Below are positions 22,761 to 35,799 of a stretch of DNA of 64,000 nt, one piece after another (the stretch's first letter is position 1; each line of letters begins with the position of its first letter). The notes under the pieces were generated by a model. The model made no database searches. It was not told the origin of the DNA and saw nothing but the letters and a program-made list of their open reading frames with translations. Source of the stretch: Ixodes scapularis. Lineage: Eukaryota; Arthropoda; Arachnida; Ixodida; Ixodidae. The position numbers and the translations under genes are program-made. The stretch spans positions 78,482,795 through 78,546,794 of the forward strand of contig NW_024609835.1 in NCBI RefSeq assembly GCF_016920785.2, in the 5' to 3' direction.

Positions 22761-23139
22761 AAAATAAATTTACTTTCCCATATACAATGCATGATGAATT
22801 AATCAGTCAATCGCCCCTTATAGTTTGTTTACACCTGCAAATTCACGACCGGATCTGTGCCGGCGACGTGCGGAATTCGGAGCCTAGTGGCAAAATCCGC
22901 TCGTGACTGGCGGAAAATCTGGATTGGTCCGGGAACCACTTTTCGCGTCATGCTAAGCGTTTCGCCTCACGCAAGCCAATAAGCGTTTGTCGGAAGTTGC
23001 GTTGCCAAGTACGTCCTTCCGTTTTTTTTTTTTTTTTTTTTTTTTTTTTTGTTTATAGCAATGGCGTCTTTCACGGCCCGATAAACATTCACCGGCCAGA
23101 ACGAAAAAGGAGACAGCATGCACTCTCCGTATATTCTCA
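22761..23139. other. No gene; 29-T homopolymer
   Basis: Contains a T run at 23022-23050. The rest is anonymous, with GC content somewhat above its surroundings. Confidence 0.6.
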
Positions 23140-23855
23140 GCATAGATGAAACGCCATTGCCAACGGACCGCTGCTTGTTTGGTGTGCTCTGCATCTCCTG
23201 CTACACAGTAAGTAGCCGCACGGGAAATGGATGGTCGTGATCTTGGAAAATCTTGATTGTATAGCTAACATGATTGCCCATAACTACGTTGTAATCTCCG
23301 TCGCCTCTTTAAAAAAAGTCTACCGAATTAATGAAACGTAAGGGCCTTCCGATGCAGCATAATTCGTGTGGCGATTATTCGAGTGCTATATAAAGCAGAA
23401 TGCACCACTTCGAGACGGCGACTGCGTCTGACACGCTGTAGTTCGGCACCATTCAAACTAACACCGGCTTCAAGGGAACACACTTTCTTCAAATACCACA
23501 GTTCTCTACTACACAAGAAATAACAGTGGAACGATGAAGGAACAAAGCGGAATCAACGGATCACCAAAACGATGTCAGCTATTCAGCGGGAAGAGTCCAC
23601 TTCAAACAAAGGGTCGTGCGTTCATTCGAGGTGCTGGGCGAAGCGGGGAGGGTTTCTTCTTCCTGTTTGCTTTTAGCAATTACATCAACGTTTACAGCTA
23701 GGAAAATATTTCACCTGATTAACGCGGGAAGTCAAGGAAGGAGGCAGAGCGCGCGTGCCTTTTTTTTCGCGGTCTTGGGGAGGCACTACCACCAAAGGTG
23801 TACCGCTGCTTCTTTGGTTTGGGCTGCATGTGCTGCTACATACTAAGTAGGAAAC
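23140..23855. repeat. Diverged local duplication around ACCGCTGCTTsTTTGGT
   Basis: About 50 bp at 23166-23215 resemble 23802-23850 (ACCGCTGCTTGTTTGGT versus ACCGCTGCTTCTTTGGT, then CTGCAT..sCTGCTACA and TAAGTAG). In one frame both give a Cys-rich peptide (RCLFGVLCISCYT versus RCFFGLGCMCCYI). The first copy ends in a strong donor (ACA|GTAAGT); the second lacks GT. This could be two relics of one exon-like sequence or a repeat. No gene can be built from it. Confidence 0.3.
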
Positions 23856-26800
23856 ACGGAATCGTCGCAGTCTCGTCTTCGTCGCACTAAAACTTGAGCA
23901 TCTTCGCGCGGTTCCTCTTATGTACAAAACGAGCGCGGCGGTGCGCGATCCAGCGTCAACAAGGTGAGTTGAGCCTACTCGAACTAGGCGTATTACGAGC
24001 GACACCGAAATCTTGTTGAGAGTGGCCGAGAGCAGCAGACAACAATAAATTTCGCTTAGATGCGACGCATCAAGAGGAAACGGCCGCCGCTGGCAGAGAT
24101 AGATGTAAATACTTCCTGTTTTCCGCCACCACTGGATTCGCTTCGGTCGCAGCAATTTTTTCGTAAGTGTAAAGTCACCATTACGTACAACCGGCTTACT
24201 ATATACAGCAACATAATCTACAGCACCGGCATCGATAAAAACATACCTCTAACAGTATCACGGATTCCTTAAAAATTCTATATTTTATGTTCACATTTGA
24301 ACCCGGGATGGGATACACTAGCTTCGTCGTACCCTATATTTGTAGTCTACAAAACAGCTCAATTTGCTGCATATATGTGCAACCACTTTTTCGTTTGCTT
24401 TTACCCCCTTAGTGTTTCAGCGAATAACGACAAAGGAAAATAACATGGATAAGGTAACGCAAAGGTTATGGCTGCTCATGGGAACAAAAGATATTTGTTT
24501 AAACTTGATTAAATTCAGTCAGCACTGATTCTTTTTTTTAAATTTTAGTATTTTGTATTTGTATCCCATTAAACTGCATATATGTGGCCAGGTTTGACTC
24601 CCGAGTTTCAGCCATGTTAATCAATACTGAGCAGTAATCGAATATAAAGCATAGCTGGAATGCCCTCGGAAGCCAATAGCACCTCAGAAGACGAGAACCG
24701 CGCCTTGTCCGAAAGAAAAGCTACCGTATTTAAAAGATAATATCGCTGCTCTACACGCTCAAGCAAATGCACACTCATGAGTGGCGGGCGAAAATCTGAG
24801 GCAGATCAGCGGCGATCTGAAAACGTGCTTCGCGAACGGTTTCTGTCTGTCCACCTCGCACGTGTTAGAATTATGGCACACATCAGGCAATCGTGATCCC
24901 GCTGCGTTGGCGTAACTTCAGCACCATGTGTCGCCCTTTAGCCGGCCCGGCAATTGCTCGTTTGGGCTCATATTTTTGAGTGCTCACTGTAAGACTGCAG
25001 ATAATCATGTTCACCAATCGACTTTTTTTTTCATATAAAGACTACACCAATTTACGAAATCCAGGACTACGGTGGGCGTCTGCAAAGGCGTAGCGCACCC
25101 CTCTGCTGTCTCCCTCAAGACCCAGATGAGTAGCAGCAGAGGCAGAAAAGGCTGCGCTATCTTCTCCTTCCGGGGCTTTATACTATCGTGTGCTCGGCCA
25201 AGTTGTGTTTAGGACCATACAATGCTATTTCTCGAAAACCGATCGATTCTCCCTGGCAAAAGCGGTTATGGAGATGAAGACAACGCGAGACCGAGGTGAA
25301 GCTTCCACATTCCATGCTTCCGCTCTGGGGCAACGAGGAAAGGTAAGGAGGTGAAAGTTCACCATATACGCCTTAGGCTTCGACGCAAACATCAAAATTG
25401 TTTTTTTAGCATTACAGATCATTCAGTATTTACTTTTTTCTTAACTTTACGGGTCATCCTAACTATTTTGGAAAAAAAAAAATTTGGGTTCTCAGTAACA
25501 CTTTAATGATTTTACTTAATGAAAGTACAAATAGCAATGCATTTAAAAGGGTTTTGACATGGCATTTCTAAACGCCTGGGTTTATAATCTCATCAAGCAC
25601 GCCCACTAGAAGAGCTCAAAATGCAATAAGAGTACTTGAAAATCAATCAGAAGTACACATTATTAATTTATATCCGATGAAAGTCAAGTCGCACATTTTT
25701 AAGCCATGTGCCTGCCAACTAAAATATTACGTTAGTTTAGCTTAAAGTGGGTGTGACCCGCATGGTAAAGCGTGGGCCTGTTTATTTTACTAGGTCGCTA
25801 TCACGCCATTAACGCCTCCTCCGTGCAATTCGTGACATTGTCTTTCTAAAGCGAGAAAAACCACAGTTAAAAAAAGCATTTCTTCCCAAGTGCGGAATTG
25901 ATTCTAAAATTCCTCAGTAAGCCTCGCGCCTTCCCGCCTACATTTAGGTATCGGGCACTTGATTGATTGCTCAGTGGGACGTCGGAGCTAGGGACCGACA
26001 GCTATATACAAAAGTCGTATCAGGTGCCGCGGAACAGGGTTCGCCGGAACTTTTGAATAAACCATGAACCTTATATTTTTAAATTAACATAAAGAGTATC
26101 TCAATGGAATGTACGTTGCAGTTTGGGCTTCGTTGGAGTAAATGTTTTACGTAGTGGGGAAGAACCTGAAAAGTTTGACTAAAGTAGGTTACTCCAAAAC
26201 TCTTTCTTAGCTTTGCGCTCTGCCGACTCTCCCTCAAAACAAAACAAACGAACAAACAAAAAAAAAAAGAAGAAGGGGAGGAAGAGCGGGTTGACGAGGT
26301 TGAAGTTGACTTTGAGAAGCAAAAGAAGTCCCCCCATTGTGAGCGCAATCTTACTAGTTTTTAATTTTATACCATAGTTGGTGACAGGCTAAGAAGTCAG
26401 TAAACGCCTGGCCTCCGGCATAAACTCGTGGTCATTTGTGGAGGTTTCATGCGACTTGCGCCTAAATGTTAGGAAAGGCGGGAAAGCTCGTGATGGGAGC
26501 GACGTTTTTAATGAATACTTTGTATGTTGCTGATTGTCGCTTAGGATGTCGCGGATCAAATCCATCGCTTTTTTTACTACGACAGGTTTTTTTTATTGCT
26601 CAGGTTGTTCTACTACGAGAAACGAGGGCATCAAATGTGACTGAAACATTTGTGAACATAGCATCATTGAAAATGCTTTTACATTCTGATTAGTTATTAT
26701 TTGCATCTTTGAAGCTCGAGAAAAAATAAAAAAACATGACTCTTGATATACCGTAACCGTATATAAACACGCTTGAGAGGACCTAAACATTGCGTGGTAG

Positions 26801-29800
26801 TATAGCAAAAAAAATATCTAAAGCAGAGGTTAGGTATACTCTAGCCTCAAAAAACTCCGTCGCATGAACCAGCAGGGTGTCTAAAACAAAGCGATGAATA
26901 AAAAATTTCGATCGTAAGGTTACAACTTGTCTTAGTGAATAAGGCTTCAAATTGTAGGCAGTTAAAAGCCTTATTCAAAAGCAAAAACACAAACATTGGA
27001 GCATTTTTGCCAAGACGTTAGAATCCAAGGAGGTATTTTCATATATTTTAATAGCTATGGTATTCCCGGTATACCACAATGTCTTGCAAGCAGCTCAGTT
27101 CTTACTACACGTATAAATGGAGTCTAATTTACCCTGAGAGTATATTCTCATTACATTTCGATTAGCTTATTGATACTTTTTTTTTATTAATTTTGAAAAT
27201 CTTTTGCACTACGTGGGAACTAATTAAAATCTGCATTGATATCTGTTTAATATTTCATGGCACTGTCCCAGTTTTGAAGAAGCTTATATTGTTTGAGCCG
27301 TTACAACGACCATTAAAGAAATTGTGATAAAGTTTTCAGAATCCCCTTCATCCAGCTGAATTCTTCCCGTTCCCGACTTGATTAGTAGTTCAATTATAAT
27401 AATTGAGTTACTCTAATTAACTTGTTTTTGAAGTAACGTTTTAGTGTACTTAATATTTGTGGCTTAATGTAATTGTAGCTGAAATTTTTTCACATGTATC
27501 CACAGCAATCGCAAGACTTAAAGTACAATCGCAACTACTTTTTTTAGTATGGCACACTGGAGCATTGCTTTATAGCCACTGAAGGGTGAACTACACTGAG
27601 GGTCTGCCTGATTACCCATCGGAAAGCTCGTATAACTTAAAAAAATGCTGAGTAAGCATCAAGGTACAAAACGTGGGTGCATAACTGTGCAGCTGTCAAA
27701 TCCACAGTGCCGTAATGCCCAGCATAAACTGAGTGTGCCTTCTATTCTCAAAATGCAAAAAAAGTGTAAACCATATGACATCGATTACCATATTGATCCC
27801 TTGTGACGATTCCTGTCGGTTGTTCTTATAGTAATTGAGATCTAAGCTTTCATTAAATTTTTACCGGTTAACTAACACTATATTCGTTTTACTTAAAACT
27901 GTCGTAAAGTCTAGGTGATGTTGCAAAAAACAACATAACTAATGCGTGTCATACTGAGAACTCAGATCCCATATGATATCACTACTTAAGTAGAGGAAAG
28001 AAAAGCAGGAAATGTGACAAATGTACAATGCTGCTTCAGGAATATTTATCGGTGACACAAGAAATAGACACATCTTAATGCGCAAGTATTCTATCGCCTC
28101 AGCACCATTGGCGTCGGGTAGCTCTCCAAAGAAAGTTATGAAGAAGTAATTATATGTTACATTCTCATAAAAATGCAACATTCTAATTGAATACTTTTAT
28201 CATCTTACTATTTTTAATTGGAAACACGTTTTTGGAGAAAAGTAGTTGCGATTCTAATTAAGTTAGTTTTATATAGTAATTTACCAAAGTTATAGGTCGT
28301 TTTAGTTCTACTCTATCCTGCCAAATTACTTTTGTTATTCTTATCATTTGTCGTTTCAGTTCTAGATTTGTTCTAAATTAAATATTTCGCCCGGACGTAT
28401 GCACAAATCAACTTATTTACTTCCTACCTAATTGTGTGAAACAAAAGCACTTCAAAAGTGCAGAGCGACGAAATGAGTTACTGCTGCAATAGTAGTATAC
28501 TCACATCTTATCTGGCAAGAATTAGACTTGAAACGGCGGCACTGTGCCTGCAAACAGTTACACATTTTCGTTTCCCACCCCGATCCCACAAAATATTACT
28601 GAAACAAATTTCCCCCAAGTGATTGCCCCCGACTAACAGCAAAAGAAAAAAAAATATTATAAGAAAAAGCAAAATAAAAAAAAAATCTTGGCAGTTTTCT
28701 GGAACAGCAAAGTTTCAAACTTTTCAACTGTTCCGCTTCCTGTCTTCTCTAGACTTTGGTCAATGAGCCGTGGCAGAAATCCACTACTACAACCTCACTT
28801 ATACCCTCCGTGCGCAACCACCCGACTTTTGGACAGCGAGGCTTGACGCTCGAGTGCTCACACACTTCTCACTTCATGCTGGTCCTTTCGGGGTTGCCTC
28901 CATAAACGAAGCCTCTTTTTTTGTGTGTTTCATGCGTATATATAATAATATATCTGTTAGATACATACACATGCCTCACTTATTATCGTTTTGGCCGATA
29001 ATGACACTTATTTACGTTTTCCTTGCTGTACCCCATATTATTTACCGAAGTTGACTGAGTTGATTGCGTGAAATGCATAATGGTCTTTTTGATGGAACTC
29101 ATCTTCAAAGTGTCTAGTTCAGTGCATTAATTATGTTTCTCCTTCACCAAATCATGGACGAAAAAAAAAGCATCGCTGGACTCACTGAGAAATCTGTAGA
29201 GCCACCGTTAAAAGGGACGGAACATAGATGCGTCTGGGCCCAATGCGTGACGCATTAGGTCCAGGCGAATCTCACCTTATGTTACAGTGAGCGTTGGTAT
29301 GTTATGCTTCAAGTTTGTGACAAATCAGCTAATTCGTTGAGGCGTCTTAATATCAACTTAAGTTCCTCTAAGTTCTTTCTGTGTGGGTATCTGTGGGCCG
29401 GCGTGTGCGTGTGTATGCGTGTGTGTGCGTGTGTGCGAGTACGTGTGCGCGAGTATGTGTGTGTGCGTGTGTGTTTGCGTCTGTTAACCACAGGAAAACT
29501 TTTATCTTGCCCTATATTTTATATTCATAATCTAGATAGCTGCATCAGGAGTAAGAGATTTCCGCATAGTTGGTTTCAATATTATCGCTGCAAGAAGGGT
29601 TAGTGAAACATATATAAACCGTAAAAGTGAATTAAGTATCGGCATTTGAATGCTCATCTGTGGTTTTGAATAAATTGTGTTAATACGAGAACACATCACA
29701 GTTTATTTTTATTTTTTTCTGAGAAGACACGTTGGTGAACAGAAACACCTCAATCACAATAATTAGCGTATATGATGATTACGAAGCTCGGTGCTTCCTT

Positions 29801-29841
29801 TTGTTATACCTTTTCAAAAATACCATACAAAGCACTAATAC

Positions 29842-29878
<37 letters not shown>

Positions 29879-30925
29879 GTGGGAAAACCACACGTAACAA
29901 TTCTTATTCTAAACCGTGACACAGGATGCTGTCGAGCTCGCCATGTCTGGAGTAGATAAGAAGAAGAATGTCTAGAGACCTAACAATAATCACCTAGATA
30001 AATGGTACTAATTTTAATTACTGAAGTAGACCTCAAACCAAAATTCGAAAGCACACTGGGATACGACGAGAACTCGGGCTTAATCTTCACGCGCGCCCAC
30101 TTAGCTAAGGATCAGTGCTTACCCATGACACTCCAGCGTTCCAAGGGCAGATAATCATTACTGATAGCGCCAAGCAACAATGAATGAAACATACCAAGTT
30201 TTACAACTCACTGCGTGTAAACATTCTGTTTCAGCGCTAATTGAATTTTCAACGCCGTCCTGTTTTCAGTATTTTAAACCTGTCAGTGTGGCACCACCAG
30301 GATATCCACTTATAGTGCCGGGCGACGGGGGGATATACTAGAAACCAGATTACAAGACACTTACAGGTTGAACAAATGGGCACAGGCACAAAACATCAGG
30401 GCTTCATAGAACGAGTTTACTGGTGTAGATACGTCTAAGGCTTGCCCCCGTCTGTTTGTTTCCCTAAGTGTCGAAGCAACAGTTTGCGTGTGGTTGGAAG
30501 ACATCCATTTTGCTCTCACTATAATAAAGTCTAGTTACATTAAGATTGCTTCTACCGAAAGCCTCCACAGATATACTCCAGAAGTGTGGTAAGCTGGGCG
30601 AGTTGGTCCTTGTCGTTTTGTGCGCTATTCTGTTCACTATACCTCCACAGTTAACAATTATTGTAGGAGTTCTAAGCGTTGGAATGTAGAAGCGCGAGGC
30701 AAATCGAAATGTTAGCGCTACTACATGCTCCATGCGGCGCAATTCACGGGAGCTTAACAGAAGTACGCACATTCCATGGTTTCCGCTAAGGCACTTTTTA
30801 AATGCTGTTCAGAGGCTCGTTCATAAATGAGCTCTCCGTCTGCATAAGGACAATCAAAAAGCACCAACTGTGGAGACAGCCGAGACCCTGCACACTGCCG
30901 CACACATTTACTTCGCCATGTCCGA
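23856..30925. other. Long gene-free AT-rich region
   Basis: No convincing exon or repeat family was seen. Low-complexity tracts: a GT/GTGC-rich repeat at about 29400-29480, a 34-A run at 29844-29877, and an imperfect hairpin CTGGGCCCAATGCG / CGCATTAGGTCCAG at 29234-29264. The ORFs at 29304-29603 and 29732-29959 are translations of these tracts. A B-box-like GGATCAAATCC near 26552 is isolated. Confidence 0.5.
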
Positions 30926-31140
30926 CGGATTAACTCCTGTGGTAATTCGGCGGACCTACCTCCCGCTAAATTCGGCGGCCTGTGTTCAGGTCACAGGGTG
31001 GCGTCCCGCGGCACCATGACGTCACGTGACACTAAATTAACGCTAGATATCATGAAGAACTTCGCCGCTAAATTTAGCGAGAGAAGTTTTCGCTATATTT
31101 ATCGCAGACATTTTCCCGTTAACTTTAGCGGGCCACGACG
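30926..31140. repeat. Decayed palindrome array (CTAAATTTAG type)
   Basis: Degenerate centres CCGCTAAATTCGGCGG, CGCCGCTAAATTTAGCGAG, CGCTATATTTATCGC and CCCGTTAACTTTAGCGGG occur with TGACGTCACGTGAC between them (31018-31031). This is the same family as at 22.3 and 42.6 kb but more mutated, implying an older insertion. Confidence 0.6.
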
Positions 31141-32422
31141 TACATCAGACACACACTCTGCATCTGGTGCGAAACCTCGCCATTAACGGCTCTCGCCTTA
31201 AAGTGAATATCGACTACAGGGATCCCCCCTAATTGAGGCAGCCGCACAGAGCCAGCTCGCACGTACAAACAACACGCAGACTCAAAACGCCTCAAAAGGA
31301 TCGCCATTGTTCCCCGAGGAGTTTCCTGGAACTGGAACGTCGGGGAACCCAACTACCGCAGCATTAAGTTCTATCACGCGCCGGCCTCCCTTTTGTCGGG
31401 AAAGATTGTGCAACCGGGACGGTCACTGCACTCGTGGGCAATTGAAATGCAGGAACCACCCTTCTTCTCTGTCCCCAGTTGGGCTTTCCGCCGCGCTCAT
31501 CGAACACTGAGTCCTCCGAGTAACACTTCGTTGCGCTTATGCACACACAGAAGTTTCGTTCGCAAACATTCGTTCACCCCGCAAAGATCACGCAGTATTT
31601 CTTCTCGACAATTTTTTTTCGAATGTGAATTCTTTAAAGCATTGCCTTCTCTTCTCTTAGTAGAAATGTTTAAAGAAAAACTGAAGTGGTTCTGTATTTG
31701 AGAGAGAGAGAGAGAGAAAAAAGGAACGCCTCCTCTACACGAACATCAAAATTATTATACAGATGGATATACTAAGTGGCTACAACAGCACTTTCACTAC
31801 AGAGTTGAAGCCTCGCCTTCTTCCCGGCGCTTTCTGTGGGAGGAGGGAGTCGTCAAGTGTTATACGTATATCTCGACATTTCTGCGCCTTCTCCAGGCCT
31901 TCCCCGAGCATTCAAAAACGCTGCACGCGTTCCCTCACAAGAGGCACGCGCAATGTAGTTGAATCTTCTGGATATGACGTCACGCCCAGCGGTTGGTTAT
32001 TTTGTTTTTCTCGCGGTAATTGATACGTTAGGCTCAAGAGCTCGTAATATTTGAATTCACGGGACAAAAATACGCTTAAATTCACCTCTTACTCACTTTT
32101 TTGTCCAGTTCTTTAGCTTCCCTTTAAAAAAGAGTTGCCGTTACATTGTTGCCGTCTTTAGCGCGATCGACCCGTGGTCGATATTCGTACGCATAATTCT
32201 TACACTTGGTTCACAAATCAAAAAAAAAAAAAACTTTATTCAGTTTTATATTAGTTCTTTAATATATATTTTTTCATTGCAGTTCTCAAAATGGGGCGTC
32301 TAAAGTCGAGAAATATTTTCTTTTGTTTAAAAAAAAAAGGAGATTTTGGAACGCCATTAATATTTCCTTGCCGCTGACGTGAAAAGTGTCAGTCCACACA
32401 TGACGATGCGAAGGCGATAACA
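31141..32422. other. No recognisable gene; GA microsatellite
   Basis: A short (GA)n tract lies at about 31701-31716. Open frames around 31300-31700 overlap on both strands and show no domain. Long A and T runs follow after 32220. Confidence 0.5.
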
Positions 32423-33113
32423 CAGTGCTGGCATTACCTAGTTAGATAAGCTGAGGCCGCTGCGCGGTCGACTGCAGCTTCAACAGGAGATGCAAAGAAA
32501 CAGTGATTCAGCTGAGTTTCATTCATCGCTGGATGCGCGCTCTAGAGAACCAGTGTTTTAGGCGTTACAGAAGAAAAAAAAAACTATGATGAAATACGTT
32601 ACTCGGTATTTGGAAATAAAGCGACGCGCCACAGTAAGAATAACGTAAGAATAAAAGGGTCACATTACCGTTGCCGATAAAAAATAACACACGTCACCTT
32701 GCGCTACTTTTCGATAGCGTCTTTCCACCCTGCTGCCTCCTATTGACGGCGACAGCGTTTTCGACACCAAAACAAGTGCCGTGGGCATTTTTTTTTCTTT
32801 TTTCTTTTTTTTAAGTGCAATATTGGCATGCAGGAAAGCGAGACACCTTTTTGTAGGTTTGTAGGATGAATGCTAGGGTTTATGTGTTATGGCGCCTAAA
32901 AACACAAAGAAAACTCGAAATGTTTTTTTTTTTTTTAAGTTTCAAGAAGATGTTACAAGTAAAGTAACTACGTTATCTTTAATTGGAGATAATTAGCGTA
33001 AGTACGTTATCCGTTTCGGTTTTGACAAGGTAACGAGTTTGCTACTGCGGTAACTAAAGCAATAACGCGTAACCGGTAGCGCCGTTACATGTAACGGGTT
33101 ACCTCCAACACTG
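32423..33113. mobile_element. hAT-like non-autonomous element (probable)
   Basis: The right end is GGGTTACCTCCAACACTG, i.e. a terminal CAGTGTTGGAGGTAAC on the complement, a form common in hAT MITEs. The left end CAGTGCTGGCATTACCTAG matches it imperfectly. The right 170 bp are full of short GTAAC/GTTAC subterminal repeats typical of such elements. No 8-bp target duplication is visible (CGATAACA versus TAGGACCA), so the left boundary is tentative. No transposase ORF. Confidence 0.45.
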
Positions 33114-33569
33114 TAGGACCATGTAGACACGTGACGACAGCTATAGTCTGGACGCTATGTGTCGTTTACGTTGCCGGTAGGTTTGGCGCCGTTATGCTGC
33201 AGCGAATAACAGGGTCTGTTTAAAGGGGCTGTGAAAGGATGTCGGGTTGGAATATTTCTCTGTTTGCAAATGCTTAATGTCACCACAGAAACCCGAGTAT
33301 GAATCTACTCGCAAGTAACGCCACAGAGCAAGAAGTTTCTATCTCGATCCGTAATTTCAAGAATGGACGCGAACTCCTTTCACTTATTTTCTCTATCGCA
33401 AACCTTGCTGACGTTGTTATGAAAATTGTCTGGTTAACGCAGTACGGAGATGACCCTATGGCGACGATAGTCAATTTCTCATATATTTGTCACGAGCACA
33501 TCATGCCCACTTAATATGGGCTGGTAAAAACTAATGCCCCTGCCTTCGGCGAGCATTCGGGCAGTCGCT

Positions 33570-34066
33570 CGTGTACAGTGTACTCAACTGTTAAACATAA
33601 CGCGGGAGCGGTGGCCGGAGAGACTGCATGCGCCGTCTACTGGCTCACTCTGGAAGCTTATGCCGCTGTTGTTTTCTGGAGTTAGACTTTCAGCTCCGAA
33701 ACAATCACCGATGCGTGACTCGGAGACAAAAAAAAAAAAGATCGCTTTTTTTATTTTTCATTTTTTTAAAAGAAAGTGGCCTTTGTTAGAGAAACTGCAA
33801 GATCACCGAGATATGGTAGCCCGGCATAATAAATGCGTAGATGTGACTAAACAAACTGAAAAAAGAAACTAGTAAAAATTTAAAGCGTGGGTGATAAAGA
33901 AAGGAGCGAGGAGGTCGTGCGATAATTGTATCGGGGAATGGCGACAATCCCAAGAAGAGCCGGCTTATTCTCTGCCGCATCATTGATTTAATCGCTAGAC
34001 AGCTCTGGTATCAGTTTCGGCCACAGCTCCCGTGTTATGTTTAACAGTTGAGCACACTGTACATTC
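33570..34066. repeat. Inverted pair of ~48 bp arms
   Basis: 33570-33618 and 34018-34066 are inverted copies (TCAACTGTTAAACATAAC, then CGGGAG and GTGGCCG). They enclose about 400 bp with A/T runs. They may be the ends of a MITE abutting the large inverted-repeat unit that starts at 34116. No target duplication was identified. Confidence 0.55.
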
Positions 34067-34950
34067 AGTGCACTGAGGATAAGAGCCGAACCTAACATTG
34101 TCTTTAGTTCAGCATGTACAGTGCTAATCACACTTGTCTATAACGCGCGAGCTGGCGGCTTTCTCCGGGGAGCGCTGGACCGGTGGCATTCGCGAAAACT
34201 AAGCTAGTCACGTGGCGCAACATGGAACGGCCCGATCGAGGGGTGTCCTGCCCACTCTATCAGCTTGATAAGCGATAAAAGTAAAGTGCTTCATGATCAA
34301 CGAGGTAGAGGGGCTTAGAGCGATAAACCGGGGTTCCGGTCTGCACTCGAAAGTGACCCCCATAAGGCGGCTGCCATTGTACGCAAAGTTGACCACTCGT
34401 CACATGACCGAACCAAATGCGTGACGTCACAGGAAAGATGGCAGCGCCCATGCAGCGGCTGGCCCCAGCTGGGCCGGAGCTTGTCGGGTGCTTTGTTGGT
34501 TCTCGTTCGTCTCGGCGTGTCGATTTCAGACGCAGAAGCCGTCATATGAGGCACGTCGACAGCGACTTCAGAGTTCAGCGTGATGTCTGACGTAGGTACA
34601 AGGTGAAAATACGGAGGAGCGGTGTGCATTTCGCTGGTGACCGACGGCAATATTGCCACGGAAGAGACAATCTGCCCTACGTTGCTCGCACCTCGGATTG
34701 ATTCGGATACCGCAAGGATAAAATTTAAGGCGACGTTTCTGTGCTTTTGTTGACCATCGGAACCTTCGACATCTGCAGTAAAGCGTGTGCAATACATTTG
34801 GATACACAGTTTAGCCATTTGGATACACAGTTTAGCGACGGAGATTGCGTGAGTCGTGCTTGGCAGTGTGCAATCGTGGTGTCGCTTTGTTTAAATGCCC
34901 GAAGGCTCACTTTGGTTGTGCGGTGCACCGGAGAGATGCTTTGCCGCTTG

Positions 34951-35155
34951 TAGTTCCCGTGCCGTGCTAAATGATACTGTGCTGCTTCCCAAATTGTTCC
35001 GGCGTAGACTGGCACTTTCACGGAGGATAGGTGTGCGGCGCGCCGAAGAGCTGCCCTCAAGCTGGTAGTTCCTGTGCCGTGCTTTAGGTGATGCTGTGCT
35101 GCCTACTAAATTGTTCTGGCGTAGACGTGCACCTTCACGGAGCATAGGTGTTGCA
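34951..35155 (+). repeat. 115-bp tandem duplication
   Basis: TAGTTCCCGTGCCGTGCT at 34951 recurs as TAGTTCCTGTGCCGTGCT at 35066, followed in both by AATTGTTCyGGCGTAGAC and TTCACGGAGsATAGGTGT. Just upstream a 21-bp duplication of TTTGGATACACAGTTTAGC occurs (about 34797-34837). No coding frame is conserved. Confidence 0.65.
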
Positions 35156-35799
35156 GTTGGTATTGATTCCGCTGGTCTGTCGCACGTTTCGTCGACACCA
35201 AAGTTTCATCAACACTCGTTACGCGAATTGCAAGCAAGTGTTACCTACCCAGTCCACCCATTCACGCCGCTCTGCGACGGCAGTCTGCAGCGGCTCGTTA
35301 CCAGAAAAGTTGTCTCACATCGATTTCAGTTCAGCTCGTCCACGGCAGTCGCCAGACCCCGAAGGAGAGGATTTGTTCGAACAGAATGCCACTAAAGCAG
35401 TGCAGCTTCTTTAGTGGTCAGGATAGACTCTTTTCTGTCTGTTTTGTTATATTGCCCCGGATGCTTGCTCCAGTCCTATTTTCTATCAATATTTACTATT
35501 CTGGAAAGTTCCAGGCCATGCTCAGCTGTCATTGTATGTTCTGGTGGAGGTGCTGCGCACTTTACAAATAGCCCTTCACTGTGTGTACCCTGGCGGCTCC
35601 TCAGCCGAGCTGCCCGATAACAAGACACGGGTGGCACATTATCCCGAGTATTAAACCCCCGGCGAGCCGTCAACCAAGTCCTATCCCGAGCCCGGCAGAA
35701 ATATTGCAAGACGAGCGGGTACCACAAGGACGAAACTCGGAAATACACCACGAAGAACTTGAAACCCAAGCCGGTCGCTGCTACCAGCAAGAACCGCCG

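Noticed and set aside
23685..24155. 156-residue minus-strand ORF
   Set aside because: No domain, repeat or splice support; amino-acid composition follows local base composition.
26530..26570. B-box-like GGATCAAATCC suggesting a tRNA or SINE
   Set aside because: No A box, no cloverleaf and no flanking repeat; a single 11-base match is not enough.
34315..34818. 167-residue minus-strand ORF
   Set aside because: It lies in the arm of the large inverted repeat, the homologous arm does not keep the frame, and no domain is recognisable.
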